The notes under the pieces were generated by a model. That model searched no databases, was not told the origin of the DNA, and worked only from the letters and a program-made list of their open reading frames with translations. From NCBI RefSeq assembly GCF_002205895.1, contig NZ_NJDE01000007.1:124001-188000 (forward strand): a DNA stretch of 64,000 bases. Reading direction: 5' to 3'. Within the stretch, counting starts at the first letter, position 1. Each line of letters starts with the position of its first letter. The translations under genes were made by a program, and so were the position numbers. Source of the DNA: Saccharibacillus sp. O23. Lineage in GTDB: Bacteria > Bacillota > Bacilli > Paenibacillales > Paenibacillaceae. This document shows positions 1-8,713 of this stretch, piece after piece.

Positions 1-1115
1 GGTTATCGAGCTTGGTGATCGCCGCCGTGACTTTATCGCGCGTATCCATTTCGTTGAAGAAACGATTGCCGTTTTTGTCGACCAGAATCGCGCCTTCGCC
101 GCGAACGGCTTCGCCGATCAGGTAGGAATGTTCTTGGTTGACCGTCGGGTGAACTTGGATCTGATCCATATCGACCGTCGTGCCGCCCATCGCTTCGATC
201 ATGTTGATGCCGTCGCCCGTGCTGCCCGGTTGGTTGGTGGTGACGTAACCTTCGAGGTCGGGACGGTATTTCTTGATCAATTCTTGATTGGCGCCGAATC
301 CGCCCGTCGCGACGATCACCGCGCCGGCCGAGATCGTTTTTTCGTCTTTGCCTTCGAATACGACTTTTACGCCGTTTGCTTGACCGTTCTTCTGCGTGAT
401 TTCTTTGACGTCCGCGTTGACGAAGAGCGGAATATCTTGTTTATGCACGTCGTCGACCAGACCTTTGACCAGATATTGGCCGACTGCCGAACCGTCCGTC
501 GGGCGGTGGGTACGTTTTTCTTTCATCCCGCCGGTGATCGTCAAGTTGTCGAGCGTGATGCCCTGCGAATCGAGCCAGTCGATCGCATCGGCCGAATGGT
601 CGACGAAGTAGCGCAGCATCGCTTTATCGTTGGTATCATGTCCGCCTTTGAGCGTTTCTTCGTAGAACAGGTCGTTGCTGTCTTTGATGCCCTGCGCCGC
701 TTGGAATTTCGTTTCGGAAGCGTTCATGCCCGAGGAGGACTTGAGCGTATTGCCGCCCGGAGCTTCCATTTTCTCGAAAATGACCGGGTTCATGCCGGCC
801 GCTTTGGCTTCGAGCGCCGCCGTCATGCCCGCGCCGCCTCCGCCGATGATCACGATATCGTAGCGTTCTTGAAGCTGGTCGAGCGGCGTGTAGCTGCCGG
901 CTTCGGACGCGCCCGCGGTCGCTTCGGTTTTTTCTTCGGTTTTGGCCGCGTCTTTCGAATCGGCGGCGGCTTGGGTTTCCGTCGCGGCCGGTTTCTCGTC
1001 GGTTGCGGCCGTTTTGGTCGCGCCCGCGCTTCCGCTGCCGCAGCCGGCGAGGATCAGCATCGCCGACAAGGCGAGCACAAGCCACGCGGTCCATGTCCGG
1101 TTCATCTTTTTCATT
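1..1115 (-). CDS. Lipoprotein FAD-dependent reductase (fumarate/urocanate reductase-like flavoprotein), partial
   Basis: The reading frame enters from the left edge, so the C-terminus is missing; about 371 codons are present. The start at 1115 is preceded by an AGGGGG box 8 bases upstream; a second in-frame ATG lies 9 bases further in. The product opens with MKK, a hydrophobic stretch and the lipobox LAGC, then an Ala/Glu/Thr-rich linker and an FAD-binding Rossmann segment (DIVIIGGGGAGMTAA, then FEK and a GGNT motif). Downstream are GGxxD..., TGG-FGAN and a conserved HPT segment typical of the catalytic cap of fumarate reductase-like flavoproteins. Membrane-anchored members of this family reduce fumarate or related acids in anaerobic respiration. 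The exact acceptor cannot be told from the part seen. An FNR-type operator lies upstream. Confidence 0.85.
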
Positions 1116-1191
1116 GCGTTAACCCCCTGCGAATCTTCTTTTCGAACATGCTCGCTTCAGTACCTTGACCGAGTCATCGTTCGTCGGGTCG

Positions 1192-1234
1192 AGTATAGCA
1201 TCGGGTATTCGATCTTATTGTGAAAAATTTCACT
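1192..1234 (-). promoter_or_regulatory. FNR/CRP-type operator with -10 box upstream of the flavin reductase
   Basis: On the plus strand 1219-1234 reads TGTGA-AAAATT-TCACT, identical to the Bacillus FNR consensus TGTGA-N6-TCACT. On the minus strand a -10 box TATACT lies at 1197-1192, giving a start of transcription near 1185. The operator centre (1226.5) would then be at about -41.5, the class II activator position. There is no good -35 box, as expected for an activator-dependent promoter. Assignment to FNR rather than another CRP-family protein is inference. Confidence 0.65.
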
Positions 1235-1391
1235 AAAATTGCGGTCATCTGGTTTGATTAAGTATTTAAAGGGTTTTTAAACTTTTTTAAGCGGCGGAAG
1301 AGAGATTGGCTCGGCAAGTTCCGGACATGTTAGGATGGAAAAGAGAGTCGAAAACGGATCTTCAAATTCGATTGACGAAGGAGCATGAGGC

Positions 1392-2357
1392 ATGGATCGA
1401 ACGACGCATTACCGGAACGACGCAGTCGGCGAATGGCTGAAACAAGCTTATGCGGGCGACGAAAAAGCGCGGCGGCGTTTGGCGAATCTGGAAGGTCCGC
1501 ACGCGCTGGCACCCGACTATTCCGCGCTGGTGCACGTTCAGCTCAAAGACGCGGCGCGCAAACCGGACGGGGCTATCCGTATTCTGAACAAAGCGCCCGA
1601 ACCGAACAGCGGCGATTATCCGTGCGCGGATCTCTACCGGATCTGGAGCGAAGGCGCGTCATGGACGCATATTCCCGTGCCCCCGTCTTTCGATCTGGCG
1701 AACGTGGTGTTCGCGTCGGCCGGAGAAGACGGCCGATCCGCGCGTTTCGCGTTCGAATCGGCCGACGGACGGCGCACGGAAGCTTCGCTGGCGCAGATGG
1801 GAATCGCGTTCCGCGATCTGGATCTGGTCATGCGGGGCGCGAAGGAAGCGGAGATCGAAGAAGCTTTCCGCGGCATGGAGACGTCGGTCGTGCCGCTTCC
1901 GCCGGTCAGACGGACCGAAGCCGACAACCCGCCGATCGAACTGGACGGATACGGATTTCTTGCGTTCGACGAGTCCGTTCAGGGGTTCGAAGGTACTTTT
2001 CGGGCAGGGGAAAGCGAAATTCGCGCGGCGCTCGATACGGCCGTTCGGGAAGAAGCGGTACGGCGGCTGCCGCGATTGGCCGAGCTGCTGGAACGGTTGG
2101 CGGAAACGGACGCGGCCGCCCGGCGCTGCGCGGCCGAGGAACTTACCGAACTCAAAAACGATTTCTGGTTGGACGACGGCGAAGAGGAAATCACGGAAGA
2201 AGCGTTCGTCGCCCGGATGGATCTGGAGTCGATCACGCTCGGCGAAGACGGCGGCGCGACGTTCTGGTACGCGGACGGCGATCTGTTCGGCGGGCATACG
2301 ATCTGCGTCGAACAAGGCGGGGACGGCAAGTTTATTTCGGCGGAGATGATGGGATAG
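1392..2357 (+). CDS. DUF2262 domain-containing protein
   Basis: 321-residue cytoplasmic protein with no signal or membrane segment. The start follows a GAAGGAG box. The C-terminal third (about residues 250-321) contains the pattern of the DUF2262 family: an LKNDFWLDD block, EEEITEEAFVARM, then SITLGEDG and FWYADGDLFGGH near the end. The N-terminal part contains an LVHVQL strand and a second, less conserved half. No biochemical role is known to me for the family. It is a single gene followed by its own terminator. Confidence 0.75.
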   Translation: MDRTTHYRNDAVGEWLKQAYAGDEKARRRLANLEGPHALAPDYSALVHVQLKDAARKPDGAIRILNKAPEPNSGDYPCADLYRIWSEGASWTHIPVPPSFDLANVVFASAGEDGRSARFAFESADGRRTEASLAQMGIAFRDLDLVMRGAKEAEIEEAFRGMETSVVPLPPVRRTEADNPPIELDGYGFLAFDESVQGFEGTFRAGESEIRAALDTAVREEAVRRLPRLAELLERLAETDAAARRCAAEELTELKNDFWLDDGEEEITEEAFVARMDLESITLGEDGGATFWYADGDLFGGHTICVEQGGDGKFISAEMMG

Positions 2358-2376
2358 GTCGGGAAACGAAGAAGCG

Positions 2377-2412
2377 GCGAGTCGGAATGTATCGTTCCGA
2401 TTCGTTTTTTTT
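2377..2412 (+). terminator. Intrinsic terminator after the DUF2262 gene
   Basis: Imperfect stem CGAGTCGGAA / TTCCGATTCG closed by a short loop and followed by eight T. Confidence 0.6.
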
Positions 2413-2485
2413 GCCTCCAAAACGGTTACTAATAGATAACAGCTACGATCGTGAACAGGGCGACCGGCGTGAAGGAGGACAAAAG

Positions 2486-2983
2486 ATGTCTCAGCATGGA
2501 TTTCGCAGAAGGTTGAATTTGACGGTGCCGCTGATCTTGATTCTGCTGCTGGTCGGCTGCGGAAGCGCTTCGGAGAACGCGAACGGGCCTGAAGGGGAGA
2601 CGGCGGCCGCCGATACGGAAAACGGGCCGGGAACCCGCGAGTACGAAGGCGAAGGACGGATGTGGACCGCCGAATATTCCATGTACGTACCGGATAACGG
2701 CGGCAAGCTCCGCGCGCGTCTGACCGCGCATTACGAAGGCGGCGGGCCGGCGCCCACGGGCGAAGTCAAATATTCGTATTACGGCGCGGATGTCGAATCC
2801 GGAAGCGGCGGCCTGATGGTCAAGAAAGCTCCGGCGGACAGCGTCTACATGCTGAGGGATCTGGTCACGACGGAATACGCGCCGGACGAAGCCGGGACCG
2901 TCGAACTGCTGCTGATCTGGGACGGAGGCAAGCGTTCCGAGACGATCCGGCTGATGCCGACCGAAGCGCAGGGAGACTCTTGA
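2486..2983 (+). CDS. Small lipoprotein of unknown function
   Basis: 165 residues. The ATG at 2486 has a GAAGGAGG box 8 bases upstream; the longer open frame further upstream is only a shadow of the DUF2262 gene. The N-terminus is a basic stretch (RRR) followed by a hydrophobic core and the lipobox LVGC, then an acidic, Gly/Glu-rich linker. The mature part looks like a small all-beta domain (alternating strands, a final KRSETIRLMP strand). No family recognised. A terminator follows. Confidence 0.75.
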   Translation: MSQHGFRRRLNLTVPLILILLLVGCGSASENANGPEGETAAADTENGPGTREYEGEGRMWTAEYSMYVPDNGGKLRARLTAHYEGGGPAPTGEVKYSYYGADVESGSGGLMVKKAPADSVYMLRDLVTTEYAPDEAGTVELLLIWDGGKRSETIRLMPTEAQGDS

Positions 2984-3031
2984 AATCGACGCGCAGGACG
3001 CGCAACCTCGAATAACGCGAACGGAAGAATC

Positions 3032-3069
3032 GGCATGTTTCCGGGCAGACCGGCGAACATGCCTTTTTT
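3032..3069 (+). terminator. Intrinsic terminator after the small lipoprotein
   Basis: Stem GGCATGTT / AACATGCC around a GC-rich loop, followed by a run of eight T. Confidence 0.8.
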
Positions 3070-3188
3070 TCGCGCGAATCTTCGAAATCGGTCGGCTTTT
3101 CAGCTTATTTTCAGGCTTGTTCCCTATACTGATAATCAGACTGGAAGATTTCCGTTCGAAGAGACTTTTGCCGTGAAGGAGCTGGACC

Positions 3189-4829
3189 ATGCCGCAAGCG
3201 CTGAAAAAAATATTTTATCTGATTCTGACGTTCTTCTTCGGTTTGTTCGTCGTCTCGTCGCTTTTCGTGCGGGCCGAATACAATTACGCCGCGTACGGCG
3301 ACAATCCGATTCTGAGAACGCAGCAGCCCGTGATCTTGATCATGTTATTGATCGTGCTGGCTGCCGCCGGGCTGCTAGCTTATCGGCTATGCCGGCGATT
3401 GAATCGTTACCGGGCTTCTGCCGTCGTGCCGATCGTGCTGGGCGCGTCGTTTCTCGTGCAGCTCGCGCTGGTCTTCCTGCTGCCGCGCCTGCCTACGGAC
3501 GATTCGCAGACCGTGCTGTCGCTCGCGCTCGATATGCTCTACCGGAACGATTATTCGACGTTCAACGCGGGCGGATACCTGCATATGTTCCCGTTCAACT
3601 TCTCGACCGTGCTGTATCTGAAGACGCTGCTGGCGATCTTCCCGGATAATTATCTGGTGATCAAGATCTTCAATATCTTCTTCTCGCTGCTCACGACGTG
3701 GATGATCTATCTGATCTACCGGGAACTGACCGGGCGCGCTTCGAGAAACGAAGAGGCCGGAAACCCGGAGCAGAAGGCCATAGGAAACGATTACGGCGTG
3801 CTGATCTTCGCCGCTTTCTACGTGCCGTCGCTGCTCATGCCGAACCTGATCTATAACGACGTGATCGGCACGGGGCTGCTGACGTCGGCGATCTATTTCG
3901 TGCTTCGCTTCATGCGCGAGAAATCGCTGCGCTTTATCGCGTACGCCGCGGTGCTGCTGGCGCTCGGCAACTATTTCCGCGGGATCGGAGCGATCGTGCT
4001 GATCGCCGCGTTCATCTATATCCTGCTCGGCATCCGCAAGCTCGGGGTGCGCCGCGGACTGCTGGCTTTGATCGTGCTCGGCGTGCTGTTCAACGTGCCG
4101 TCTTGGACGCAGAGCGCGGCGCTGCAAGCGGCCGGCAAAACGCAGGAACCGGCGGGCCGGAATTCCGCGCCGGTCTATATGTGGCTCAATATGGGCATCA
4201 ATCTGGAACGCTTCGGGTTCTGGGACAATATGCAGAGCTACCGGATCTACCAGCGAGAAGCGCAGTATAACAAAGCGGTCAGCTCGGAGCTGTACAAAGC
4301 TTCGATTCGGGAGAAACTGACGCACGCTTCGGCCGGAGAACTGCTGGAGATGTATGGGAAGAAGCTGATCTGGGTCTGGACGGAAGGCACGTATCAGATC
4401 GACCGTTACGGCATCGGCAACGGACAGTCGCTGACGGCGCAGCGCATGGGCATGACGCCGATCGCCGGCAGCTACAGCTACGAGACGCCGCTGACGAAGC
4501 TGTTCGAAGGCGATTCGCCGGCGCGTTCGGCGCTGCTATGGGCGTTGTACGCTTCCAGCCTGCTCATGTACCTGCTGGCCGGCGTTCGGTTGGTGACCGG
4601 TATTCGCGCCCGGCGTTACGGCGAAGTCCTACTCGTATTGGTGCTGCTCGGCTTCGTCGCGTTCTATCTGCTCTGGGAGATCAAATCGCGGTATCTCTAC
4701 CCGGTCTATCCGCTGCTGATCCTGCTGTCTTATCTGGGACTGCAAGATACGTTATCGCTGCTGGCCCGGACTTCGTTCGGCATTCGCTTGGGCTTGAACA
4801 GAAAGGAGGAATCGGTCGATGAGGCATAA
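3189..4829 (+). CDS. Polytopic membrane glycosyltransferase, GT39/ArnT-like
   Basis: 546 residues with roughly ten predicted membrane helices, beginning at residues 8-27. After the second helix comes a short external loop carrying RLPTDDSQT, in the place where GT-C enzymes of the GT39/ArnT/PMT group hold their catalytic Asp. A long external C-terminal loop with MGITPI-like sequence and more helices follow. Such enzymes move sugars from polyprenyl-phosphate donors to proteins or cell-wall polymers on the outer face of the membrane. The ATG is preceded by AAGGAGC. The next gene starts inside this one (11-bp overlap), so the two are probably translated together. Substrate unknown. Confidence 0.7.
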   Translation: MPQALKKIFYLILTFFFGLFVVSSLFVRAEYNYAAYGDNPILRTQQPVILIMLLIVLAAAGLLAYRLCRRLNRYRASAVVPIVLGASFLVQLALVFLLPRLPTDDSQTVLSLALDMLYRNDYSTFNAGGYLHMFPFNFSTVLYLKTLLAIFPDNYLVIKIFNIFFSLLTTWMIYLIYRELTGRASRNEEAGNPEQKAIGNDYGVLIFAAFYVPSLLMPNLIYNDVIGTGLLTSAIYFVLRFMREKSLRFIAYAAVLLALGNYFRGIGAIVLIAAFIYILLGIRKLGVRRGLLALIVLGVLFNVPSWTQSAALQAAGKTQEPAGRNSAPVYMWLNMGINLERFGFWDNMQSYRIYQREAQYNKAVSSELYKASIREKLTHASAGELLEMYGKKLIWVWTEGTYQIDRYGIGNGQSLTAQRMGMTPIAGSYSYETPLTKLFEGDSPARSALLWALYASSLLMYLLAGVRLVTGIRARRYGEVLLVLVLLGFVAFYLLWEIKSRYLYPVYPLLILLSYLGLQDTLSLLARTSFGIRLGLNRKEESVDEA

Positions 4830-5529
4830 AAAAACGGCGGCGGCCTTATCGCTGGTCAGTTTGTCCGCGCTGCTGGCCGCCTGCGACGCGATCACGGCGC
4901 AGCATATTCCGAGTTCGACGACGACCGCGTTCAATAACGGCGCGGGGTTGGGCGGACGCGGCGCGCAGATGGGGATGCCGGGAAGTTTCGCGGACGGCGG
5001 TTTGGGCGGAATGATCGACGGCGTCGTCGACGAAGCGTTCGATGCCGACGTGATCGGCCGGATCGAGGAAGTCGGCGAAAATACCGTCAAGCTGGACTTG
5101 TTGAAGCAGGGCGCCTCTGCTTCGGGCGACGGCGCGCGTTCGCCGGGAGGAGCCGCGGACGGACAGAGCGGCTGGATATCGACGGGCGAGTCGTTAACGC
5201 TGACTCTGAGCAGCGAGGTACGGATCTCGTCCGGTTCTTCCCAGGGGTCCGGCGAAGGACAGAATCGAAACGGAACCGGACGCGGGGAATTCGGCGGTCC
5301 TCCGTCGGGCGGCATGCCGGGGAACGGAGCGCCGAGCGGCGGCGCGTCGGGAGACTCGAATGCCGTCGGCGGACCGTCAAGAAGCGCGCCGTCCGCCGAC
5401 GCTCCGCCGAACGCTTCGGCGGTCGGTTCCGTCTCCGATCTGAAAGCCGGTCAGATCGTGATGGTCTGGTACAAAGAAGGCAGCAAGACGGTAGACCGGA
5501 TTCGCGTTTTGCGGGCAGCGGGCGAATGA
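4819..5529 (+). CDS. Gly/Ser-rich lipoprotein, partner of the upstream glycosyltransferase
   Basis: 236 residues. The start (GGAGGAATCGGTCGATG) overlaps the end of the upstream glycosyltransferase gene. It has a signal peptide with lipobox LAAC near residue 22. Residues about 30-70 are rich in Gly and Met, then a beta segment (VIGRIEEVGENTVKLDLL) is interrupted by a low-complexity Gly/Ser/Pro insert at about residues 130-200. The C-terminal strand pair (LKAGQIVMVWYKEG...RIRVL) looks like the second half of the same small beta domain, so the insert may be a flexible loop. Role unknown; coupling suggests work at the cell surface with the glycosyltransferase. Confidence 0.7.
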   Translation: MRHKKTAAALSLVSLSALLAACDAITAQHIPSSTTTAFNNGAGLGGRGAQMGMPGSFADGGLGGMIDGVVDEAFDADVIGRIEEVGENTVKLDLLKQGASASGDGARSPGGAADGQSGWISTGESLTLTLSSEVRISSGSSQGSGEGQNRNGTGRGEFGGPPSGGMPGNGAPSGGASGDSNAVGGPSRSAPSADAPPNASAVGSVSDLKAGQIVMVWYKEGSKTVDRIRVLRAAGE

Positions 5530-5573
5530 TCCCATGCCGTTCGCGCGCCGCTGGAAGATTGGCGAGCCTAACG

Positions 5574-5612
5574 AAAGACCGCTCCCGGCGTACCGGAAGC
5601 GGTCTTTTTTCT
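5574..5612 (+). terminator. Intrinsic terminator of the glycosyltransferase-lipoprotein operon
   Basis: Stem AAAGACCGCT / AGCGGTCTTT with an inner CCGG pairing, followed by a T run. Confidence 0.8.
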
Positions 5613-5679
5613 CGTAAAAGCACTCGCTCCGTCCCGTCGGGATCCTTCGCGGGCGGAGCCGGCGAAAAGCCGGTTCGGT

Positions 5680-6672
5680 TCAGGACGACGAAGCGGCCGC
5701 GCTTGCCGCAGTCATCGCTACGATGGTCGCGATCATGACGGCCTGCTGGGCGGCGACGAGGCTCATCAGCATATTAGAGACCGCCGGAGAAGCGACGCTT
5801 TCGCGAATCTGCCCGACGCTGCGCGAGATCACGACGCCCGATACGAGCAGCAGCAGTTCTTGCTCGGTGATCGACCATCTGCCGAAGCCTTTCTGTTCGC
5901 GCAGATAGGAGAAGCCTTGTTCGATGTCGTCGACGATGACTCGCGTGTCGGTCGGCAGCAGGGCGAGCAGGCCGAGCGAAGGCAGCGTGAAGTCTTTGTC
6001 CATGCGAAGCTTGCGTTCTTTTAGGCGATCGCGAAGTTCCATCATACGAGGAATCGTTCCGGCATCCGCTTCGCCCAAGACCAGCACGTGCGTCAATGCT
6101 TGAAGCCCGTTGCCCGCGCGGAACTCCGGTTTCAATTCGGCATAGAACTGCTCCATGCGCTTGAGCGTCGATTCCGTCGGCAGTTCCGACAAACCGAGAA
6201 GGGCGGAGAAGATATAATCGTCCTGCGAAGTCAGGAAGCGGTGGTTGGCTTTCATGCCTTCGTAGAACATTCGCGTACGTTCGATCGCTTCGGCGCGTCT
6301 TGCCGGTTCGGCGTTCTCGGCGATCTCGAACGCGGCGAACACCAGATAATCGGAAGATTTGAACTTCAAGTCTCTCATTTGTTCATAGATGTCCATCGTT
6401 TCGTTCAGACGTCCTTCCGGATCCTCCCGGAGCGATAATACGGCGGACAAGGCAACCGACAACAATCCGCGAAAAGAAGAGAACGCGCTCGCGGACTGCT
6501 TGATCCGGTCGAACATGCCGCGGATCGACTCGGGAGCCGCTGTCCGGTCTTCGACGGCCCAGAGCAGGGCGGCGAGGCGGGAAGCGCTGACGTTATGCCA
6601 GGCGAATTCTTTTTTGAGCGCTTGGGCGTTGCCTGCGAGCAATTGAAGTCGATGCAGATCGGTTGGATTCAT
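5680..6672 (-). CDS. DUF4003-like protein
   Basis: 330 residues from the ATG at 6672, which has a GAGGAGG box 6 bases upstream; a longer frame to 6747 lacks a ribosome site. The protein is helical and cytoplasmic, with an early [15 protein letters not shown] segment and repeated helical pairs, ending in a hydrophobic Ala/Met-rich helix. The pattern fits my memory of the DUF4003 family found in Bacillales, whose function is unknown. It is transcribed away from the aldolase gene, and the 98-bp gap must hold both promoters. Confidence 0.6.
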   Translation of the reverse strand: MNPTDLHRLQLLAGNAQALKKEFAWHNVSASRLAALLWAVEDRTAAPESIRGMFDRIKQSASAFSSFRGLLSVALSAVLSLREDPEGRLNETMDIYEQMRDLKFKSSDYLVFAAFEIAENAEPARRAEAIERTRMFYEGMKANHRFLTSQDDYIFSALLGLSELPTESTLKRMEQFYAELKPEFRAGNGLQALTHVLVLGEADAGTIPRMMELRDRLKERKLRMDKDFTLPSLGLLALLPTDTRVIVDDIEQGFSYLREQKGFGRWSITEQELLLLVSGVVISRSVGQIRESVASPAVSNMLMSLVAAQQAVMIATIVAMTAASAAASSS

Positions 6673-6770
6673 GGCGACCTCCTCAGGGGAATGGTAAAGT
6701 GGGTACGAATTTGCTTCTACATGTAACATACTGCGCGAGAGCGGCACAAGTTTCGGAAGGAGAGATCGAA

Positions 6771-7658
6771 ATGAACGAACAGCAATTGGAAGTCATGCGG
6801 ACCGGCAAAGGATTCATCGCGGCGCTCGATCAGAGCGGCGGCAGCACGCCCAAAGCGCTGCTGCAATACGGCGTCGCGGAAGATACGTATTCGGACGAAG
6901 AAGGCATGTACGCGGCGGTACATACGATGCGGACGAGAATCATTCAGAGTCCGGCGTTCGATTCGAAATCGATTCTGGGCGCGATCTTGTTCGAGAACAC
7001 GATGGACCGCGAGATCGACGGCAAACCGACGGCGGATTATCTCTGGGAAAACAAAGGCGTCGTTCCTTTTCTGAAAGTGGACAAAGGATTGGACGAGCTT
7101 CGCGGCGGCGTGCAGCTCATGAAGCCGATTCCGGATCTGGACGATCTGCTCAAGCGGGCGGTCGACAAACGGATCTTCGGCACCAAGATGCGTTCGGTCA
7201 TTCACGAAGTGAATCCCGAAGGCATCAAGCAGGTCGTGGATCAGCAGTTCGAACTCGCGCTGCGGATCGCGAAAGCGGGACTGGTGCCGATCATCGAACC
7301 CGAAGTCGATATTCATAGCGAAGACCGGGCGGAATCGGAACGGATGCTCAAAAAAGAACTGCAAGCGCATCTGGCCGGGCTGGACGAAGACGTGTCCGTC
7401 ATGCTGAAACTGTCGATTCCCGCCGAGGACGGTTTTTATAGCGACTTGATGAGCGATCCGCATGTCGTGCGCGTCGTGGCGCTGTCGGGCGGTTACTCGC
7501 GCGACGAAGCCAACGAGCGTCTGGCCCGCAATCCGGGACTGATCGCCAGTTTCTCGCGCGCGCTCGCGGAAGGATTAAGCTTCGGACAGACGGAAGAAGA
7601 GTTCGATGCGACGCTGGCGCGCTCGATCGCTTCGATCTACGAGGCGTCGATTGCCTGA
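6771..7658 (+). CDS. fda: Class I fructose-bisphosphate aldolase
   Basis: 295 residues, the normal length of the Staphylococcus-type class I aldolase. The family hallmarks are present: [19 protein letters not shown] near the N-terminus, LFENTM, and the Schiff-base lysine in VMLKLSIP (K213), with the ALSGGYSR phosphate-binding loop after it. It cleaves fructose 1,6-bisphosphate to two triose phosphates in glycolysis or gluconeogenesis without metal. The ATG at 6771 has a GAAGGAGAG box; the in-frame ATG-like starts further up lack one. Single gene with its own terminator. Confidence 0.93.
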   Translation: MNEQQLEVMRTGKGFIAALDQSGGSTPKALLQYGVAEDTYSDEEGMYAAVHTMRTRIIQSPAFDSKSILGAILFENTMDREIDGKPTADYLWENKGVVPFLKVDKGLDELRGGVQLMKPIPDLDDLLKRAVDKRIFGTKMRSVIHEVNPEGIKQVVDQQFELALRIAKAGLVPIIEPEVDIHSEDRAESERMLKKELQAHLAGLDEDVSVMLKLSIPAEDGFYSDLMSDPHVVRVVALSGGYSRDEANERLARNPGLIASFSRALAEGLSFGQTEEEFDATLARSIASIYEASIA

Positions 7659-7702
7659 CGGACGAAGCCGGGAAGCGCAAGCTCGCCGATCGGTAGAATA
7701 GC

Positions 7703-7745
7703 AAGCCGGATTCCCGTCGTTTCGGCGGAGCGAATCCGGCTTTTC
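7703..7745 (+). terminator. Intrinsic terminator after the aldolase gene
   Basis: Stem AAGCCGGATTC / GAATCCGGCTT with a 16-base loop and short T run. Confidence 0.7.
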
Positions 7746-7862
7746 GGCGTGCGGCGCATGAATCGGGAACGCCGAAAAAGATTGAGCGTCCGCTGCCGTT
7801 CGATTATGATGGAGTCGCGTCCGCATTCGGACGAAGAACGATTCACCGAGGAGAGTGACGCC

Positions 7863-8423
7863 ATGAAACCTTTATCCGTAATCTTAGCCGAACATCGGCA
7901 TCTGAACGGAGAACGCATCTCGCTGCGGCCTATTTCGCTCGAAGACGCCGCGGATATGACGGAATACGCGTCCGACGAAGAAACGACGCGTTATATTTTT
8001 GCCGAGCCCAAAAATTCGGAACAGACCGAGCGATTAATCGCGGGATATTACATGCGCGAGCCGATCGGCAAATACGCGGTGGTCTTGAACGACGGAGGCA
8101 AATTGATCGGCACGATCGAATTCCGCGTAGACGAAGCGACGCGCAGCGGCGAACTCGGATTCACGTTGAGCCGGCATTATTGGGGCAAAGGATACATGAG
8201 CGAAGCCGGCAGGCTGATCTTGGACCTGGCGTTCGTCAAGCTGGGATTGCAGCGCGTGCATGCGGCCCACGAAACGGCGAACGAAGCTTCCGGACGTCTG
8301 ATGCTTCGGTTGGGGATGACTTACGAAGGCACTCGCCGCCGGGATCAACTGTCCCGAGGCAAACTGGTGGACAGCGCTTATTATTCGATTCTGAGCGAAG
8401 AGTACGCCCCGGAAAAACGCTGA
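7863..8423 (+). CDS. GNAT N-acetyltransferase, RimJ/RimL type
   Basis: 186 residues. The start at 7863 follows GAGGAGAG. The opening LRPISLEDAADMTEYASDEE is the usual beginning of RimJ/RimL-type GNAT enzymes, followed by IGTIEFRVDE, GELGFTLSRHYWGKGYMSEA (acetyl-CoA pyrophosphate-binding motif A) and RVHAAHETANEASGRLMLRLGM. It transfers an acetyl group from acetyl-CoA to an amine, possibly a protein N-terminus, an antibiotic or a polyamine; the substrate cannot be read from sequence. Confidence 0.88.
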   Translation: MKPLSVILAEHRHLNGERISLRPISLEDAADMTEYASDEETTRYIFAEPKNSEQTERLIAGYYMREPIGKYAVVLNDGGKLIGTIEFRVDEATRSGELGFTLSRHYWGKGYMSEAGRLILDLAFVKLGLQRVHAAHETANEASGRLMLRLGMTYEGTRRRDQLSRGKLVDSAYYSILSEEYAPEKR

Positions 8424-8470
8424 AGCGGCGGAAATGGTGCTCTTCAGGCACGTAAATAAGAAGAATGGCA

Positions 8471-8497
8471 AGGAGCGGGCTAACCCCGCTCCTTTTT
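8471..8497 (+). terminator. Intrinsic terminator after the GNAT gene
   Basis: AGGAGCGGG / CCCGCTCCT stem, 4-base loop, five T. Confidence 0.85.
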
Positions 8498-8634
8498 GCG
8501 ATGCGCCTTTGCTTAGCTTGACATATTTGATGCAATTGAATTCAGAAAAATTTAATTTCTGCGCAATTAAAGCGAAAGTCATGGAAAAAGAGCATAATCG
8601 GCGGAAAAAGCGAGAATTTCTGAATAAACGGCAT

Positions 8635-8663
8635 GTGACGCCTGCTTGCTTATTGTCTATAAT
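8635..8663 (+). promoter_or_regulatory. SigA-type promoter upstream of the GGDEF-EAL gene
   Basis: GTGACG, 17-base spacer, then a perfect TATAAT. The start of the next gene is 50 bases downstream, behind a TATGGAGG ribosome site. The rest of the 290-base gap between 8424 and 8713 holds the upstream terminator and AT-rich DNA without a convincing gene. Confidence 0.5.
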
Positions 8664-8713
8664 GATCTTATGTGCCTAAAAACTATAAAACTTAAGACCT
8701 ATGGAGGATTCCA

